From Puccinia triticina (Eukaryota > Basidiomycota > Pucciniomycetes > Pucciniales > Pucciniaceae), in assembly GCF_026914185.1 (NCBI RefSeq), contig NC_070561.1, forward strand, positions 310,001 through 374,000: a DNA stretch of 64,000 nucleotides, in the 5' to 3' direction. The notes beneath the pieces are model-generated. The model saw only the letters and a program-made list of their open reading frames with translations, was not told the DNA's origin and searched no databases. This document shows, piece by piece, positions 22,591 through 33,845 of this stretch (the stretch's first letter is position 1; each line of letters begins with the position of its first letter). The position numbers and the translations under genes are program-made.

Positions 22591-22639
22591 GGGGGAAGGG
22601 CAAAGCTGGAGGCGGAGACGGCAGGTTGGAAATGCATCG

Positions 22640-23069
22640 ATATTCACCAAGCGCTTGGCTTCTCTGATCTCCTTTGTTGCCTCAATCCCATCCTTCACTG
22701 GTAATTGCAAGTCCATCTACAATTGTCCGGAAAAAAAATCCTTCTGAGGTTAAAATCAAAGCATGTCCAGATTAGGATGGATGGATTACGGACCAGGACA
22801 AGATGGAAGCTCCCAGTCCTCCACTCATCCACTGCTTCTTGACTGTTCATAGCAATGTCGAATTTGACGGACTTTTTGCGCATAAAGGTGGTGAGGATAG
22901 TCTGACTGATCCTGTTATCCGTGGAAGATATTGACACAAGTCTCAAATATCTGCCCAGATTGTGTGTGCTGCTGTGATGGCGGGCAAGCCGAGCTTGCTG
23001 CTGGCTGTGCGTCTTGCTCTTTTCTTTCCTGGGGGGCTGACAGCCTTTTTCCTCTGTGATATCCTTCAT
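22640..23069 (-). pseudogene. SSK1/Mcs4-type response-regulator receiver domain, fragment
   Basis: The minus strand encodes a receiver-domain stretch: TDNRISQTILTTFMRKKSVKF, diverged from the usual acidic-pocket start, then EAVDEWRTGSFHLVL. A GT-AG intron (22717-22793) is followed by MDLQLPVKDGIEATKEI. The Asp in MDLQLPV is at the phospho-acceptor position. This pattern is typical of the fungal SSK1/Mcs4 regulator of the osmostress MAPK cascade. Only about one domain is present, the acidic pair is degraded to TDN and the frame shifts soon after NIDAFP. I take it as a truncated, probably non-functional copy. The exon boundary in the middle of the domain shows it was not copied from mRNA. Confidence 0.6.
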
Positions 23070-23090
23070 TCTTGTTTTTTCACTCCATTG

Positions 23091-23108
23091 CTCTCTCTCT
23101 CTCTCTCT
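23091..23108. repeat. CT microsatellite
   Basis: CT dinucleotide run directly upstream of the receiver fragment. Confidence 0.8.
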
Positions 23109-23109
23109 G

Positions 23110-23813
23110 CATGCTTTCCTTTTTTGTGATTGTTATTTTTTCTCAAATTGCACGGCCAAGTGATTGCAATGCAGCAGCTTGGGACCCTGGTGGTACAACT
23201 TTATGACATGATATCCGACGGATTTAGTATGTATGGTGCCCCTGCCTCCGCGGGTGGATACCACAGTGAAGCTCAGGGTGTTGTTACACCCACCAAGGAT
23301 CCACTTGGAGCCGACCATTTGACTCATGGTGGGGCTGCCGTGGCTCGGGTTTCTTCTTTAATGTATCACGAGGAGTCCTCGCTGTGCCCACGGAAAGCCC
23401 AAGGCTTTTGTGGATTCGTCGAGGTGATCCCGTGGATACCCCCCCGGATCAAACTGGTGGTGAGCACGTCATGGGCGTGTGGACCAGGAGCCGCTGGTCC
23501 GCCCGCTGCACGTTCATCGTGGAATCCTCGTGGGTTCCGAGTGATGTCCCCGTGGAGGTACTCCCCGGGTGTACATACCCGTTGGCCTCGGGTACGAGTT
23601 CTAGCGCTCCGGGGCCCGCGAGAGCAAGCCGCGGAAGATCTCAGTGCGCAGCAGCCGCGCTGCCAAATGATGATACATACATATTGACAACTGGTTGACC
23701 TAACTCATCGTCCCAAGCCCCAGCCCACAGCCCGCCCGCCGGCACCCCGGAGCTCCCTCTGCCCACATCTTCATCACCGCGATCAACCACCCGATCGACA
23801 ACCCCGACACGCC
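23110..23813. other. GC-rich unassigned block and eL38 upstream region
   Basis: The long plus-strand open frame 23130-23687 is Pro/Arg/Trp-rich with internally repeated GTGGATACC-type and CCCGGGTGT words and no domain. It looks like repeat DNA. The last 120 bases before 23814 must contain the eL38 5' leader; no clear TATA element is seen. Confidence 0.4.
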
Positions 23814-24390
23814 ATGGTGAGGCCTACCGCCCGACGACTTCCCCTCTCACCCATTTCGAGCCAGAGCCTTTACTCACCAGATAATGGGAGGAACGAAATT
23901 AAAAGCTGTCATTGCTGATTTCGTGCTCTGTTTCCTCCAACCTGTTTCCAACCCTCAATAGCCTCGCGAAGTCAAAGATATCAAAAGCTTTCTCCTGATC
24001 GCTCACCGAAAAGATGCGAAAGGTATTCTATCATCTATCCTACGTACTTTTCTGCCGGCGCCTTTCTCAAGCTGATCCCCTCTTCCTTGTCCCAGCTTGC
24101 CGGATAAAAAAGTCAACTCGCACAACACCCAAGGGTGTTCCCACGAAGGTCACCAAGTTCAAAGTTCGATGCTCCAAGTATCTCTACACACTCGTTCTGA
24201 CAGACCCTGAAAAAGCGGAGAAACTAAGAGCCTCCCTTCCTCCAAGTACGTCGATTGCATCTCGTGATTGAGTCTCAGACCTCTCCAATGTAATGACAAC
24301 AAGCTTACCCCAATTCTTCACCACCTTATCACTCTCGCAGCCCTCAAGGTCGAAGACGTAGACAAAGAGAAGTCGAAGAAGAAAGCATAG
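23814..24390 (+). CDS. RPL38: ribosomal protein eL38 (large subunit)
   Basis: Four exons: 23814-23816, 23962-24022, 24096-24245, 24341-24390; 264 nt, 87 codons plus TAG. All three introns are GT-AG. The first exon is only the ATG, split from the rest at codon 1 by a 145-bp intron, a layout common for fungal ribosomal protein genes. The product starts [13 protein letters not shown] and contains RKDAKACRIKK-type, [17 protein letters not shown] and [12 protein letters not shown] segments, the conserved core of eL38. An insert ([13 protein letters not shown]) before KFKVRC and a Lys-rich tail (KEKSKKKA) lengthen it slightly. A cytosolic 60S structural protein. The only gene in the left half of the window that is clearly intact. 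Confidence 0.96.
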
Positions 24391-24613
24391 GTATATGTTG
24401 CCCAAGCATGAATGTATTGAACCATGCCTACCATGCCCTCATCCACGCAACTACAGCGCCTGAACTCTCTTCTCTATAACTCTGCGCCCTAGTGTCAAAT
24501 CCGCGGGACTTGTGAGCTGCCTTCGGCGCGCCGGCTCCCCCATCCCCCGGAACGAGGGGATTGTGAACTAGCGAAGCCCTCGGGCACTGCAAAAAGAAAT
24601 GTGTCAACTGTAA

Positions 24614-24873
24614 GAGCATCTCCAACGATCCGGGGTGGATTGGCTCGCCTTTAGCAGCCTGCGAGCGGATGTCCCGAGATGTCACTAATGTGTCACAGCA
24701 GTCCGTATTACGGGCTGATGCAGGCCCAAGCTGCCAAAGAAAGCAGCTGTGGGCGGCTCTGATCGACAGCCGCTTGGCAGCTTTCCCAGCAGCTCCGCTG
24801 GAGGCCGAAAACGACCGCCGGCCCGGCAAAGTTGGACTCAGGCCGGCCAACAGCGGCTCCGTTGGAGATGCTC
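24614..24873. mobile_element. PIF/Harbinger-type MITE, TAA target
   Basis: 260 bp. Inverted ends GAGCATCTCCAACG / CGTTGGAGATGCTC are flanked by TAA on both sides (24611-24613 and 24874-24876). A 3-bp TAA target and no coding capacity fit a Harbinger-derived MITE. It lies 220 bp downstream of the eL38 stop codon. Confidence 0.85.
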
Positions 24874-24891
24874 TAAGCAACTGTAAGCACG

Positions 24892-24970
24892 AACTTAGCA
24901 AAGTCCCTCGCTGCTGCGGGCGTGTGACTCGCGAAGCGAGCCTCCGACAGCCCTTGGCAGGAGGGACTTA
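24892..24970. repeat. short inverted-repeat element, copy 4
   Basis: AACTTAGCAAAGTCCCTC at the left, GAGGGACTT at the right, and a central hairpin CTCGC-GAA-GCGAG near 24930. Immediately adjacent to the MITE at 24614-24873. Confidence 0.6.
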
Positions 24971-24973
24971 TAC

Positions 24974-25204
24974 CGTACCTCCCCTTTCTGGCGCACGGAG
25001 AATGTGTTTTTCACCCAACATGCTACTGCTGAGGCTTCTATTTTTTTTCTTTATGTACTGATACATGTATGTTCTGAAAGATTAAACAAGACAAATAAAC
25101 CTCAAGACCGTTACCAACTCTATAACCCAACTTTGCAGAAATTAATCACGAAATGTGAGCATGGACTCTCTGATCAATACATAGTGTGTTTGACACGCAG
25201 CTAG
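24974..25204. other. unassigned sequence
   Basis: No gene or repeat recognised. Confidence 0.4.
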
Positions 25205-25518
25205 CTTGAGGATGATTGGGATCAATCATCAACCGGTCATGGAGGGGACTCAACCCTCTCAATGACCGGTATGTTCCGGTCATCAAGAGGATAAAGCCCT
25301 CTCTTGATGAACGGCACAGTACCGGTCATTGAGAGGGTTGAGTCCTCTTGATGACCAGTCAATCCCGGTCATTGGGAGTGTCAAGTCCCCTAAGAGGGTT
25401 GTATACTCTTGATGGCCGGTCTGTACTGGCCATTAAGAGTGTCAAATCCCCTCAATGACTGGCACAGATCAGTCATCAAGAGGTTGTACATATCCCTTTG
25501 ATGACCGCTCTGTACCGG
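25205..25518. repeat. CCGGTCAT palindromic repeat cluster
   Basis: Many degenerate copies of ACCGGTCAT(T/C)(G/A)AGAGGG and its inverse CCTCTTGATGACCGG, spaced about 30-60 bp. The cluster continues on the far side of the nested insertion at 40535-40600 (CCGGTCATCCAGAGGG ... GATGGCCGGTCTGTGCCGG), so the solo LTR at 25519-40534 landed inside it. Confidence 0.75.
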
Positions 25519-26439
25519 TGTAAAGCTCAAAAGTGTTCCTGAGAACCTTTTGCTGAGTGCAGAAAGGGATGAATGAGGTTACCTCTGCCTTTCATGGGTC
25601 ACTAGACACCAAAACAAGCCCCCCAATCTATGATTGGAAGGTTTATGTAGTGATAGTGGAGGTGTATCAAAAGATAGCCTACTTTGAGCAGGTGGCTTAA
25701 GGGTTATGGTGATGTAGCTGATGTGTAAGTGTTGTAATGAGGTTGTAATAATTTGTATGAAAGGGTGTAAAAACACAATATAGAGTGGGGCTAATACTGT
25801 AGAATGAGCAAGTATTGTACTGTTATGGGGTAAGCTGAGTGCAAGTAGTTTGCTGAGAGAATTTACAACTGGGGGGAGGAGAGCCTCCTTAATTAATAGA
25901 AAAAGAGTGAGGGATTTTAGCTCCAGGGGAACAAGAGAATGAGGGGTTTAAGCTGCCCTGAAGAATACAATGAGGTATTTTGGCTGGTGGTTGACAGGTC
26001 ACATGAGGTCATGATGTCATATGAGGCAGTTTAGCTAGTGAGAAATAGGAGTTGAGATGTTTTAGCTGGCCTGGCCTGTCAAATGATGTCATCTAGGGAT
26101 GAGGATGGGCCGGGTTGGGTCGGAAAAATGCCAACCCGCCCCGCCCCGTTTTTAAATGGGGCGGGTCGGGTCAGAGATTTAGAATATCAAGACCCGCCCC
26201 ATGACCCGACCCATCCCAAGTGGAGCAGGTCGGGGCAGGTTGGGTCATGGGCTGACCCATGGGTTGGTCCAGAGAGGTGACTGAAAAAAATGTTTTTTAA
26301 TGAGATCTGTGTGCGTTGAACTGGTTATATGCAAAATGGACCCTGTTGGTCATGTGTATGGCTTATCACAATGGTTGAAATGAAGAAGAGAAAAAAATAA
26401 ATAAAAGCATGTGTACATCGTGAAGCACTTCTATTCTTC

Positions 26440-27473
26440 AAATGTGTCATGATCCTTGTTGTCATCTTTCAGCCAATCTTGAGTGCAGACAAGCACCTCA
26501 AGTGTATCAGGATTGAGGCGGCTTTGGTATTTGTGTAGGACTTGGCCGGAGGTGGAGAACGCTGCTTTGGATGCAACAGAGGTTGCTGGGATACTCAAAA
26601 TTCTTCAAGCAAGTTGAGCAAGGGTTGGAAACAGCATTGAATTTAAGTCCCACCGTTTGAGTATGTCAAATTGGGTTCCCTTTGAGATTGAAATGTTTGC
26701 CTCTTGAAGGTAAAGATCAAGCTCTCTGGTTGGGGTCCCAGTCAAGTCAACACCTTTGGTCTTAGCAAGATGCTGTTGGCAACACCGCAAGAGCTACGCT
26801 TTGCTACAAAAAGTGGCGCTTTTGTGTAGCAAAGCGGGGGTACCGCTTTTTCAAATGATAATTAGCGATAGCGCGAGCGGAAGGCCGCTACTTAAAGCGG
26901 TAGCAAAGCGCCAGTACGGCTACTTTAAATATGATTAGCGCGTAGCGCAGCGAATTTTTTTCCGCTTTCGCTAAAGTTGAGCGTAGCGGCGAAATTGGCG
27001 CTTTTTGGCGCTATCAGCGCCTTGTAGCGCCAAAAGCGTAGGGAATGGGGCAGCTTTTCTTGAAAAAGCGTAGCGGGCCAGTCCGCCTTTCTGTGGAAAC
27101 TGCCTTAGATTAAAAGTAATCATCAATCCTCCATCAATTATGATGCTGGGGATTGATATTGGAATGTTGCTACAGTAGCGCAGCAAAATCGCTAAAGTAG
27201 CGTTTTTTCCGCTACTGTAGCAATAAGCGTAGCGGAATTCCACTATTCACCGCTGATAATAGCTCGCTATTTTTGCGGATCTTTTCTGCTTGAAAAAAAA
27301 AGCGAAAAGCGTAGCGCCCAGTCCGCTACTAAAAGCACAGCGAAGTGGGACCCAAATCACTACGCATTTGCTACGCTTACCGCTTTGCGTAGCGTAGCTC
27401 TTGCGGTGTTGCTGTTGGAAGGCCAAGTTGTCTTCATCTTCATTATGCTTCTGGAGCAACTCCTGACACTACA
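26440..27473 (-). pseudogene. hAT transposase C-terminal (hATC) fragment, interrupted
   Basis: The minus strand reads TRELDLYLQEANISISKG ... DILKRWDLNSMLFPTLAQLA, a TGA (26605-26607), then ILSIPATSVASKAAFSTSG and RLNPDTLEVLVCTQDW. This is the hAT dimerisation domain (family pattern: W..N...FP.LA..ARD.LSIP.SSVASE..FS). The TGA falls where the conserved Arg of ARD is expected, so CGA to TGA is likely. The upstream part (27412-27473) continues in frame with NLAFQQ once the 7-bp-TSD element at 26780-27411 is removed. Everything N-terminal of this is gone. Confidence 0.88.
26780..27411. mobile_element. TIR element with CAAC ends and 7-bp TSD (copy C)
   Basis: 632 bp inside the hAT transposase fragment. 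Inverted ends start CAACACCGCAAGAGCTACGC. The target duplication is CTGTTGG (26773-26779 and 27412-27418); removing the element and one copy restores the hAT frame. The interior is rich in GTAGCG/CGCTAC and AAAAAGCG motifs. It shares CAACAC ends, the GCTACGCT subterminal word and TSD length with 3718-4193, but the interior is different. Confidence 0.9.
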
Positions 27474-27543
27474 AACATGGATGAATTTGGGAAGGCATAT
27501 ATTGATCAATATGGCATATATTGATCTTTTTTTTTTTTGAAAT

Positions 27544-28961
27544 CGGACTTACTTTGCGCACTGCGGAAAACTCTTCGCGCACTGTGGGGGTCGTCGTCTC
27601 GACGTCCAGCCCCCAGTGCGCGCTTCTGCCACGGCTCTTCGCGCACTGCATTTTCCGCCAAAAAAATGGCTTGCATTTCTTGAGATATTTTTTGATGAAT
27701 CAATAGAATGGCTTTTTATGATCCCCCTAAAAAATAATCAAGTCATTTAGGGGTCTCCTTGAGCCTAGAGAAAATGGACATGAAAAAATCATATTTTAAC
27801 GCGGCAGGGACCTGTAATATCGCTTCCTGTGCTCCAGTAGCCCCAAAAATTTCACAGTATCATGGCACATGTGCAAATTCATGACCTGATAATTTTCAGA
27901 ATTTTTCCCAGAGATATAAGGGGTGCGCGGCAGGCTTAGTAGGAAAATTACTGCTAACTGTATAGCTTTTTTGTTATACACCCAAACAGTCCCAAAATTT
28001 CAGAAATGTTTTCATTGTGGATATTCTCCGCGCCATAAATTTCTTGGCAATAGTGTGTCATGATAACATGAGATGTAGTGCGGCGGGCTTAGTTGGAAAA
28101 TGACTGCTAACTTATCTCATGTTTTAATGACACACTATTTCTAAGAGCTTTATGGCGCGGAGAATATGCAAAATTGAAAAATTCCTGAAAATTTCAGACT
28201 GTTTCAGCGTGTAACAAAAAATCTATACATGTAGCCGTCATTTTCCCACTAAGCCCGCCGCGCACCCCTTATATCTCATGTTATCATGACACACTATTGC
28301 CAAGAAATTTATGGCGCGGAGAATATTCAAAATGAAAACATTTTTGAAATTTTGGGACTGTTTGGGTGTGTAACAAAAAAGCTATACAGTTAGCAGTAAT
28401 TTTCCTACTAAGCCTGCTGCGCACCCCTTATATCTCATTTTATAATGACACAATATTGCTAGGAATTTCAGGGAATTAATTTGAAGCATATCTCTCTGTG
28501 CTCTCAAAATTTTGTACCTTTGTTGTGTGTAACAAAAAAGTTATACGTATACGCAAAATAATAAATGCAATACCTATTTGGGCTAAAGGAAAGCTGGTGA
28601 GAATTCTGAAAATTATCAGGTCATGAATTTGCACATGTACCATGATACTGTGAAAGTTTTGGGGCTACTGGGGCACAGGAAGCGGTATTACAGGTCCCTG
28701 CCGCGTTAAAATATGATTTTTTCATGTCCATTTTCTCTAGGCTCAAGGAGACCCCTAAATGACTTGATTATTTTTTAGGGGGATCATAAAAAGCCTTTCT
28801 ATTGATTCATCAAAAAATATCTCAAGAAATGCAAGCCGTTTTTTGGGGGGAATGCACAGTGCGCGAAGAGCCGTGGCGAAAGCGCGCACTGGGGACGGGA
28901 CGTTGAGACGACGACCCCCACAGTGTGCGAAGAGTTTCTCGCAGTGCGCGAAGTAAGTCCG
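27544..28961. mobile_element. foldback element, 8-bp TSD, left palindrome arm
   Basis: 1418 bp. Inverted ends begin CGGACTTACTT(T/C)GCGCACTG and stay paired for about 370 bp, with several GCGCACTG/CAGTGCGC words near each end. The centre (about 27910-28450) contains a further inverted pair (TCCGCGCCATAAATTTCTTG and inverse). The target duplication is TTTGAAAT (27536-27543 and 28962-28969). The right palindrome arm at about 39660-39672 has the uninterrupted site, proving insertion after the palindrome formed. No coding sequence; superfamily (hAT or Mutator-like by TSD length) not settled. Confidence 0.92.
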
Positions 28962-29569
28962 TTTGAAATTTCTCTTTAATTTTTTTCTTTCCTGCAAAAT
29001 CATAACCCTTGTATCATCTCTCTTTCTCTTGATGTCCCGCTGTCTTAGTTTTCAACCATAGTAAAAGCTTCATTATGTTGCCAGATCAAATAGGTCATTT
29101 CTACATACTCATATGAATTATTCCTGAGGAAAAATAGTCTGTTAAGTCAGGAAGGGAGGGGGAGGGGGGAGGAGGAATGGGGAGGCATGAATTATTGTCA
29201 CTTGAACTTTGCAGAAGTGTTGAAATCTACTTTCCAAAAAAAAAAAAAAAAAAAAAAAAAAACCAAATCAGTCTTAATATATCATGCTACATCAATTTTT
29301 TTCATATTTAATGGCTTGTATATATGACTCATCATATCCAATATCCTAAATTTCTACTAGGCCTGAGATTGATTTAATGTTTGTACCAGATTTGAGTAAG
29401 GTGTCTTTTGCTTTTTTTGTTCAATCAAAGACTAATGGGAGGTGTTTCCCCAATATATTCAATGGGTAAACTGATGTTATCCCAGAATCTGAGGTTCAAG
29501 ACTTTTAGAATCTAAAGAGATTGATTGAGTCTGGTTGTTTTGAAACTATCCCCTAAAATTATCAGGCAG

Positions 29570-32500
29570 TGTGTTTTGTGCTTCTGCCACTGTGTCTCAA
29601 CCAGGGCTAAGATTTATTTCATGATATTGGCACCATGAGGATCAGCAATATATGAACAATAATTTGAGAAATTTTTGGTCTATGAAAATCCCAAAATGTT
29701 GCAGTTACAGTCTGATCAGTGTGAAATATTGCCTAATTGGTTGGTTTTGTTGTGTTTCTACAACTATATCTGATCAACTAGCAATGGGGATGAATTCATG
29801 ATATTGGTACCGTGATGATGAGAAAATTTGAAAGATTAATTGAGGAATACTTTTTGCCAATGAAAATCTCCCAATGTAGCGGCCCCATTTAATCAGTCAC
29901 AAACTGTTGCCTCATTTTTTGTGTTTCTGCCATTATATCTCAACCAGGAATGTTGATTATTCCATGATATTGGTGCCAGAATGTTCATCCATTTGCAAAG
30001 AGTATTTTGGTGTAGCTTTCATGGATTAAAATCCCAAATCCGAGCGGATCAAGTCTGATTAGTTTCAAAATATTGCCTAATTGGGTATTTTTTGGTGTTT
30101 CTGCCACTGTATCTGAACCAGGGCTAACATTTATTTCTCTTTGTGTTTCTGCCACTATATCTCAACCGGGAGTGGTGATTATTTCATTATATTGGGACCA
30201 GAATATTCATCCATTTTCAAAGATTATTTTGGTATAGCTTTCATGTATGGAAATTCCCAAAAGGAGCTGCTATAGTCTGATTAGTCTCAAAATATTGCCT
30301 AATTGGGTATTTTTTGGTGTTTCTGCCACTGTATCTCAACCCGCAAAGCAAATGATTTCATGATATTGATACCATTATGATAAGAGATTTTGAGAGATTA
30401 ATTTGGGTCAGCTCTTGCCCATGAAAAACCCAAAATGTGGCAGCTACAGTCTCATGGGTCTCAAACAATCACCAAATTAGGGTTTTCTTTGTGTTTCTGC
30501 CACTATATCTCAACCAGGAATGGTGATCATTTCATGATATTGGTACCAGAATATTGATACATTTCCAAAGATTATTTTGGTATAGAGTTCATGGATTGAA
30601 ATCCCAAAAAGGAGCTGCTGTAGTCTAATTAGTCTCAAAATATTGCCTGATTGGGCATTTTATGGTGTTTCTGCCACTCTATCTGAACCGCGGCTAACAT
30701 TTATTTCATGATATTGGTACCATTCAGACAAGACATTTCGAGAGATTAATTTGTGTCAGCTCTTGACCATGAAAGTCCCAAAATGAGGCAGCTACATTCT
30801 CATGAGTCTCAAAATATCACCAAATTGGGGTTTTCTTTGTGTTTCTGCCAGTATATCTCAACCATGAATGGTGATTATTTCATGATATTGGGACCAGAAT
30901 ATTCATCCATTTCCAAATATTATTTTGGTATAGCTTTCATGTATGGAAATGCCCAAAAGGAGTTGCTATAGTCTGATTAGTCTCAAAATATTGCCTAATT
31001 GGGTATTTTTTGGTGTTTCTGCCACTGTATCTCAACCCGCATTGCAAATGATTTCATGATATTGATACCATTATGATAAGAAATGTTGCGGGACTACTTT
31101 GGGTCAGCTCTTGACCATGAAAATCCCAAAATGTGGCAGCTACATTCTCATGGGTCTCCAAATAGCACCAAATTGGGGTTTTCTTTGTGTTTCTGCCACT
31201 ATATCTCAACTCGAAATGGTGATTATTTCATGATATTGGGACCAGAATATTCATCCATTGCCAAAGATTGGTTTGGTATAGCTTTCATGTATGAAAATTC
31301 CCAAAAGGAGCTGCTATAGTCTGATTAGTCTCAAAATATTCCCTAATTGGGTATTTTATATTGTTTCTGCCACTGTATCTGAACCGGGGCTACCATTTAT
31401 TTCATGATATTGATACCATTATGATGAGAGATGTTGAGAGAGTAATTTGGGTCAGCTCTTGTTCATGAAAATCCACAAATGTGGCAGCTGCAGTCTCACG
31501 AGTCTCAAAATATCACCAAATTGGGCTTTTTTTTCTGTTTCTGCCACTATATCTCGACCGAGAATGGTGATTATTTCATGATATTGGGACCAGAATATTC
31601 ATCCATTTCCAAAACATTATTTTGGTATAGCTTTCATGTATGGAAATGCCCAAAAGGAGCTGCTATAGTCTGATTAGTCTCAAAATATTGCCCAATTGGG
31701 TATTTTATGCTGTTTCTGCCACTGTATCTCAATCCGCAATGCGAATGATTTCATCATATTGATACCATTATGATAAGACATGTTGAGAGATCAATTTGGG
31801 TCAGCTCTTGACCATGAAAATCCCAAAATTAGGCAGCTACAGTCTCATGGGTCTCAAACAATCACCAAATTAGGTTTTTCTTTGTGTTTCTGCCACCATA
31901 TCACAACCGGGAATGGTGATTATTTCATGATTTTGGGACCAGAATATTCATCCATTTCCAAAGATTATTTTGGTATAGCTTTCATGTATGGAAATGCCCA
32001 AAAGGAGCTGCTATAGTCTGATTAGTCTCAAAATATTGCCTAATTGGGTATTTTTTGGTGTTTCTGCCACTGTATCTCAACCCTCAAAGCAAATGATTTC
32101 ATGATATTGATACCATTATGATAAAAGATTTTGGTAGATTAATTTGGGACAGCTCTTGCCCATGAAAAACCTAAGATGTGGCAGCTACAGTCTCATGGGT
32201 CTCAAACAATCACCAAATTAGGTTTTCCTTTGTGTTTCTGCCACTATATCTCAACCAGGAATGGTGATCATTTCATGATATTGGTACAAGAATATTGATA
32301 GATTTCCAAAGATTATTTTGGTATAGCTTTCATGCATGTAAATGCCCAAAAGGAGCTGCTATAGTCTGATTAGTCTCAAAATATTCCCTAATTGGGTATT
32401 TTATGGTGTTTCTGCCACTGTATCTGAACCGGGGCTAACATTTATTTCATGATATTGATACCATTATAACAAGACATGTTGAGGGATTAATTTGGGTCAG

Positions 32501-33845
32501 CTCTTGACCATGCAAATCCCAAAATGAGGCAGCTACATTCTCATGAGTCTCAAAATATCAACAAAGTAGGCTTTTCTTCCTGTTTCTGCCACCATATCTC
32601 AACCGGGAATGGTGATTATTTCATGATATTGGGACCAATCCATTTTCAAAGATTATTTTGGTATAGCTTTCATGTATGGAAATGCCCAAAAGGAGCTGCT
32701 ATAGTCTGATTACTCCCAAAATAATGCCTAATTGGGTATTTTTTGGTGTTTCTGCCACTGTATCTCAACCCGCATTGCAAATGATTTCATGATATTGAAA
32801 CCATTATGGTAACACATGTTTATCAATTACTTTGGGTCAGCTCTTGACCATGAAAATCCCAAAATAAGGCAGTTACATTCTCATGATCCTCAAAATATCG
32901 GCAAATTGGGGTTTTCTTTGTGTTTCTGCCAATATATCTCAACCGGGAATGGTGATTATTTCATGATATTGGGACCAGAATATTCATCCATTTCCAAAGA
33001 TTATTTTGGTATAGCTTTCATGTATGGAAATGCCCAAAAGGAGCTGCTATAGTCTGATTACTCCCAAAATAATGCCTAATTGGGTATTTTTTGGTGTTTC
33101 TGCCACTGTATCTCAACCCGCATTGCAAATGATTTCATGATATTGATACCATTATGATGAGAATTGTTGAGGGATCACTTCGGGTCAGCTCTTGACCATG
33201 AAAATCCCACAATGAGGCAGTTACAGTCTCATGAGTCCCAAAATATCACCAAATTGGGCTTTTCTTTCTGTTTCTGCCACCATATCACAACCGGGAATGG
33301 TAATTATTTCATGATATTGGGACGAGAATATTCATCCATTTCCAAATATTATTTTGGTATAGCTTTCGTGTATGGAAATACCCAAAAGGTGCTGCTATAG
33401 TCTGATTAGTCTCAAAAAATTGCCTAATTGGGTATTTTTTGGTGTTTCTGCCACTGTATCTCAACCCACAATGGGAATGATTTCATGATATTGATACCAT
33501 TTAGATAAGACATTTTGAGAGATTAATTTGGGTCAGCTCTTCACCATGAAAATCCCAAAATGTGGCAGCTACAGTCTGAAGAGTCTCAAAATATCACCAA
33601 ATTGGGGTTTTCTTTGTGTTTCTGCCAGTATATCTCAACCATGAATGGTGATTATCTCATAATATTTGAACCAGATTATTCATCCATTTCCAAAAATTAT
33701 TTTGGTATAGCTTTCATGTATGGAAATGCCCAAAAGGAGCTGCTATAGTCTGATTAGTCTCAAAATATCACCTAATTGGGAATTGTTTGGTGTTTCTGCC
33801 ACTGTATCTCAACGCCGCAATGGGAATGATTTCATGATGTTGAAT
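29570..33845 (+). repeat. 174-bp satellite array, forward arm
   Basis: About 24 monomers, each marked by GTTTCTGCCACT(A/G)TATCTCAACC. Measured spacing of GTTTCTGCC is exactly 174 bp (31015, 31189, 31363). Monomers alternate between two types, A (with GGGTCAGCTCTTGACCATGA) and B (with CCATTTCCAAAGATTATTTT), giving 348-bp dimers. The outer monomers (29570-30100) are the most diverged. 174 is a multiple of 3, which produces recurring short open frames (about 78 codons per dimer) that are not genes. Confidence 0.95.

Noticed and set aside
23130..23687. 185-codon plus-strand frame upstream of eL38
   Set aside because: Repetitive Pro/Arg/Trp-rich translation with DNA-level repeats; looks like non-coding repeat sequence.
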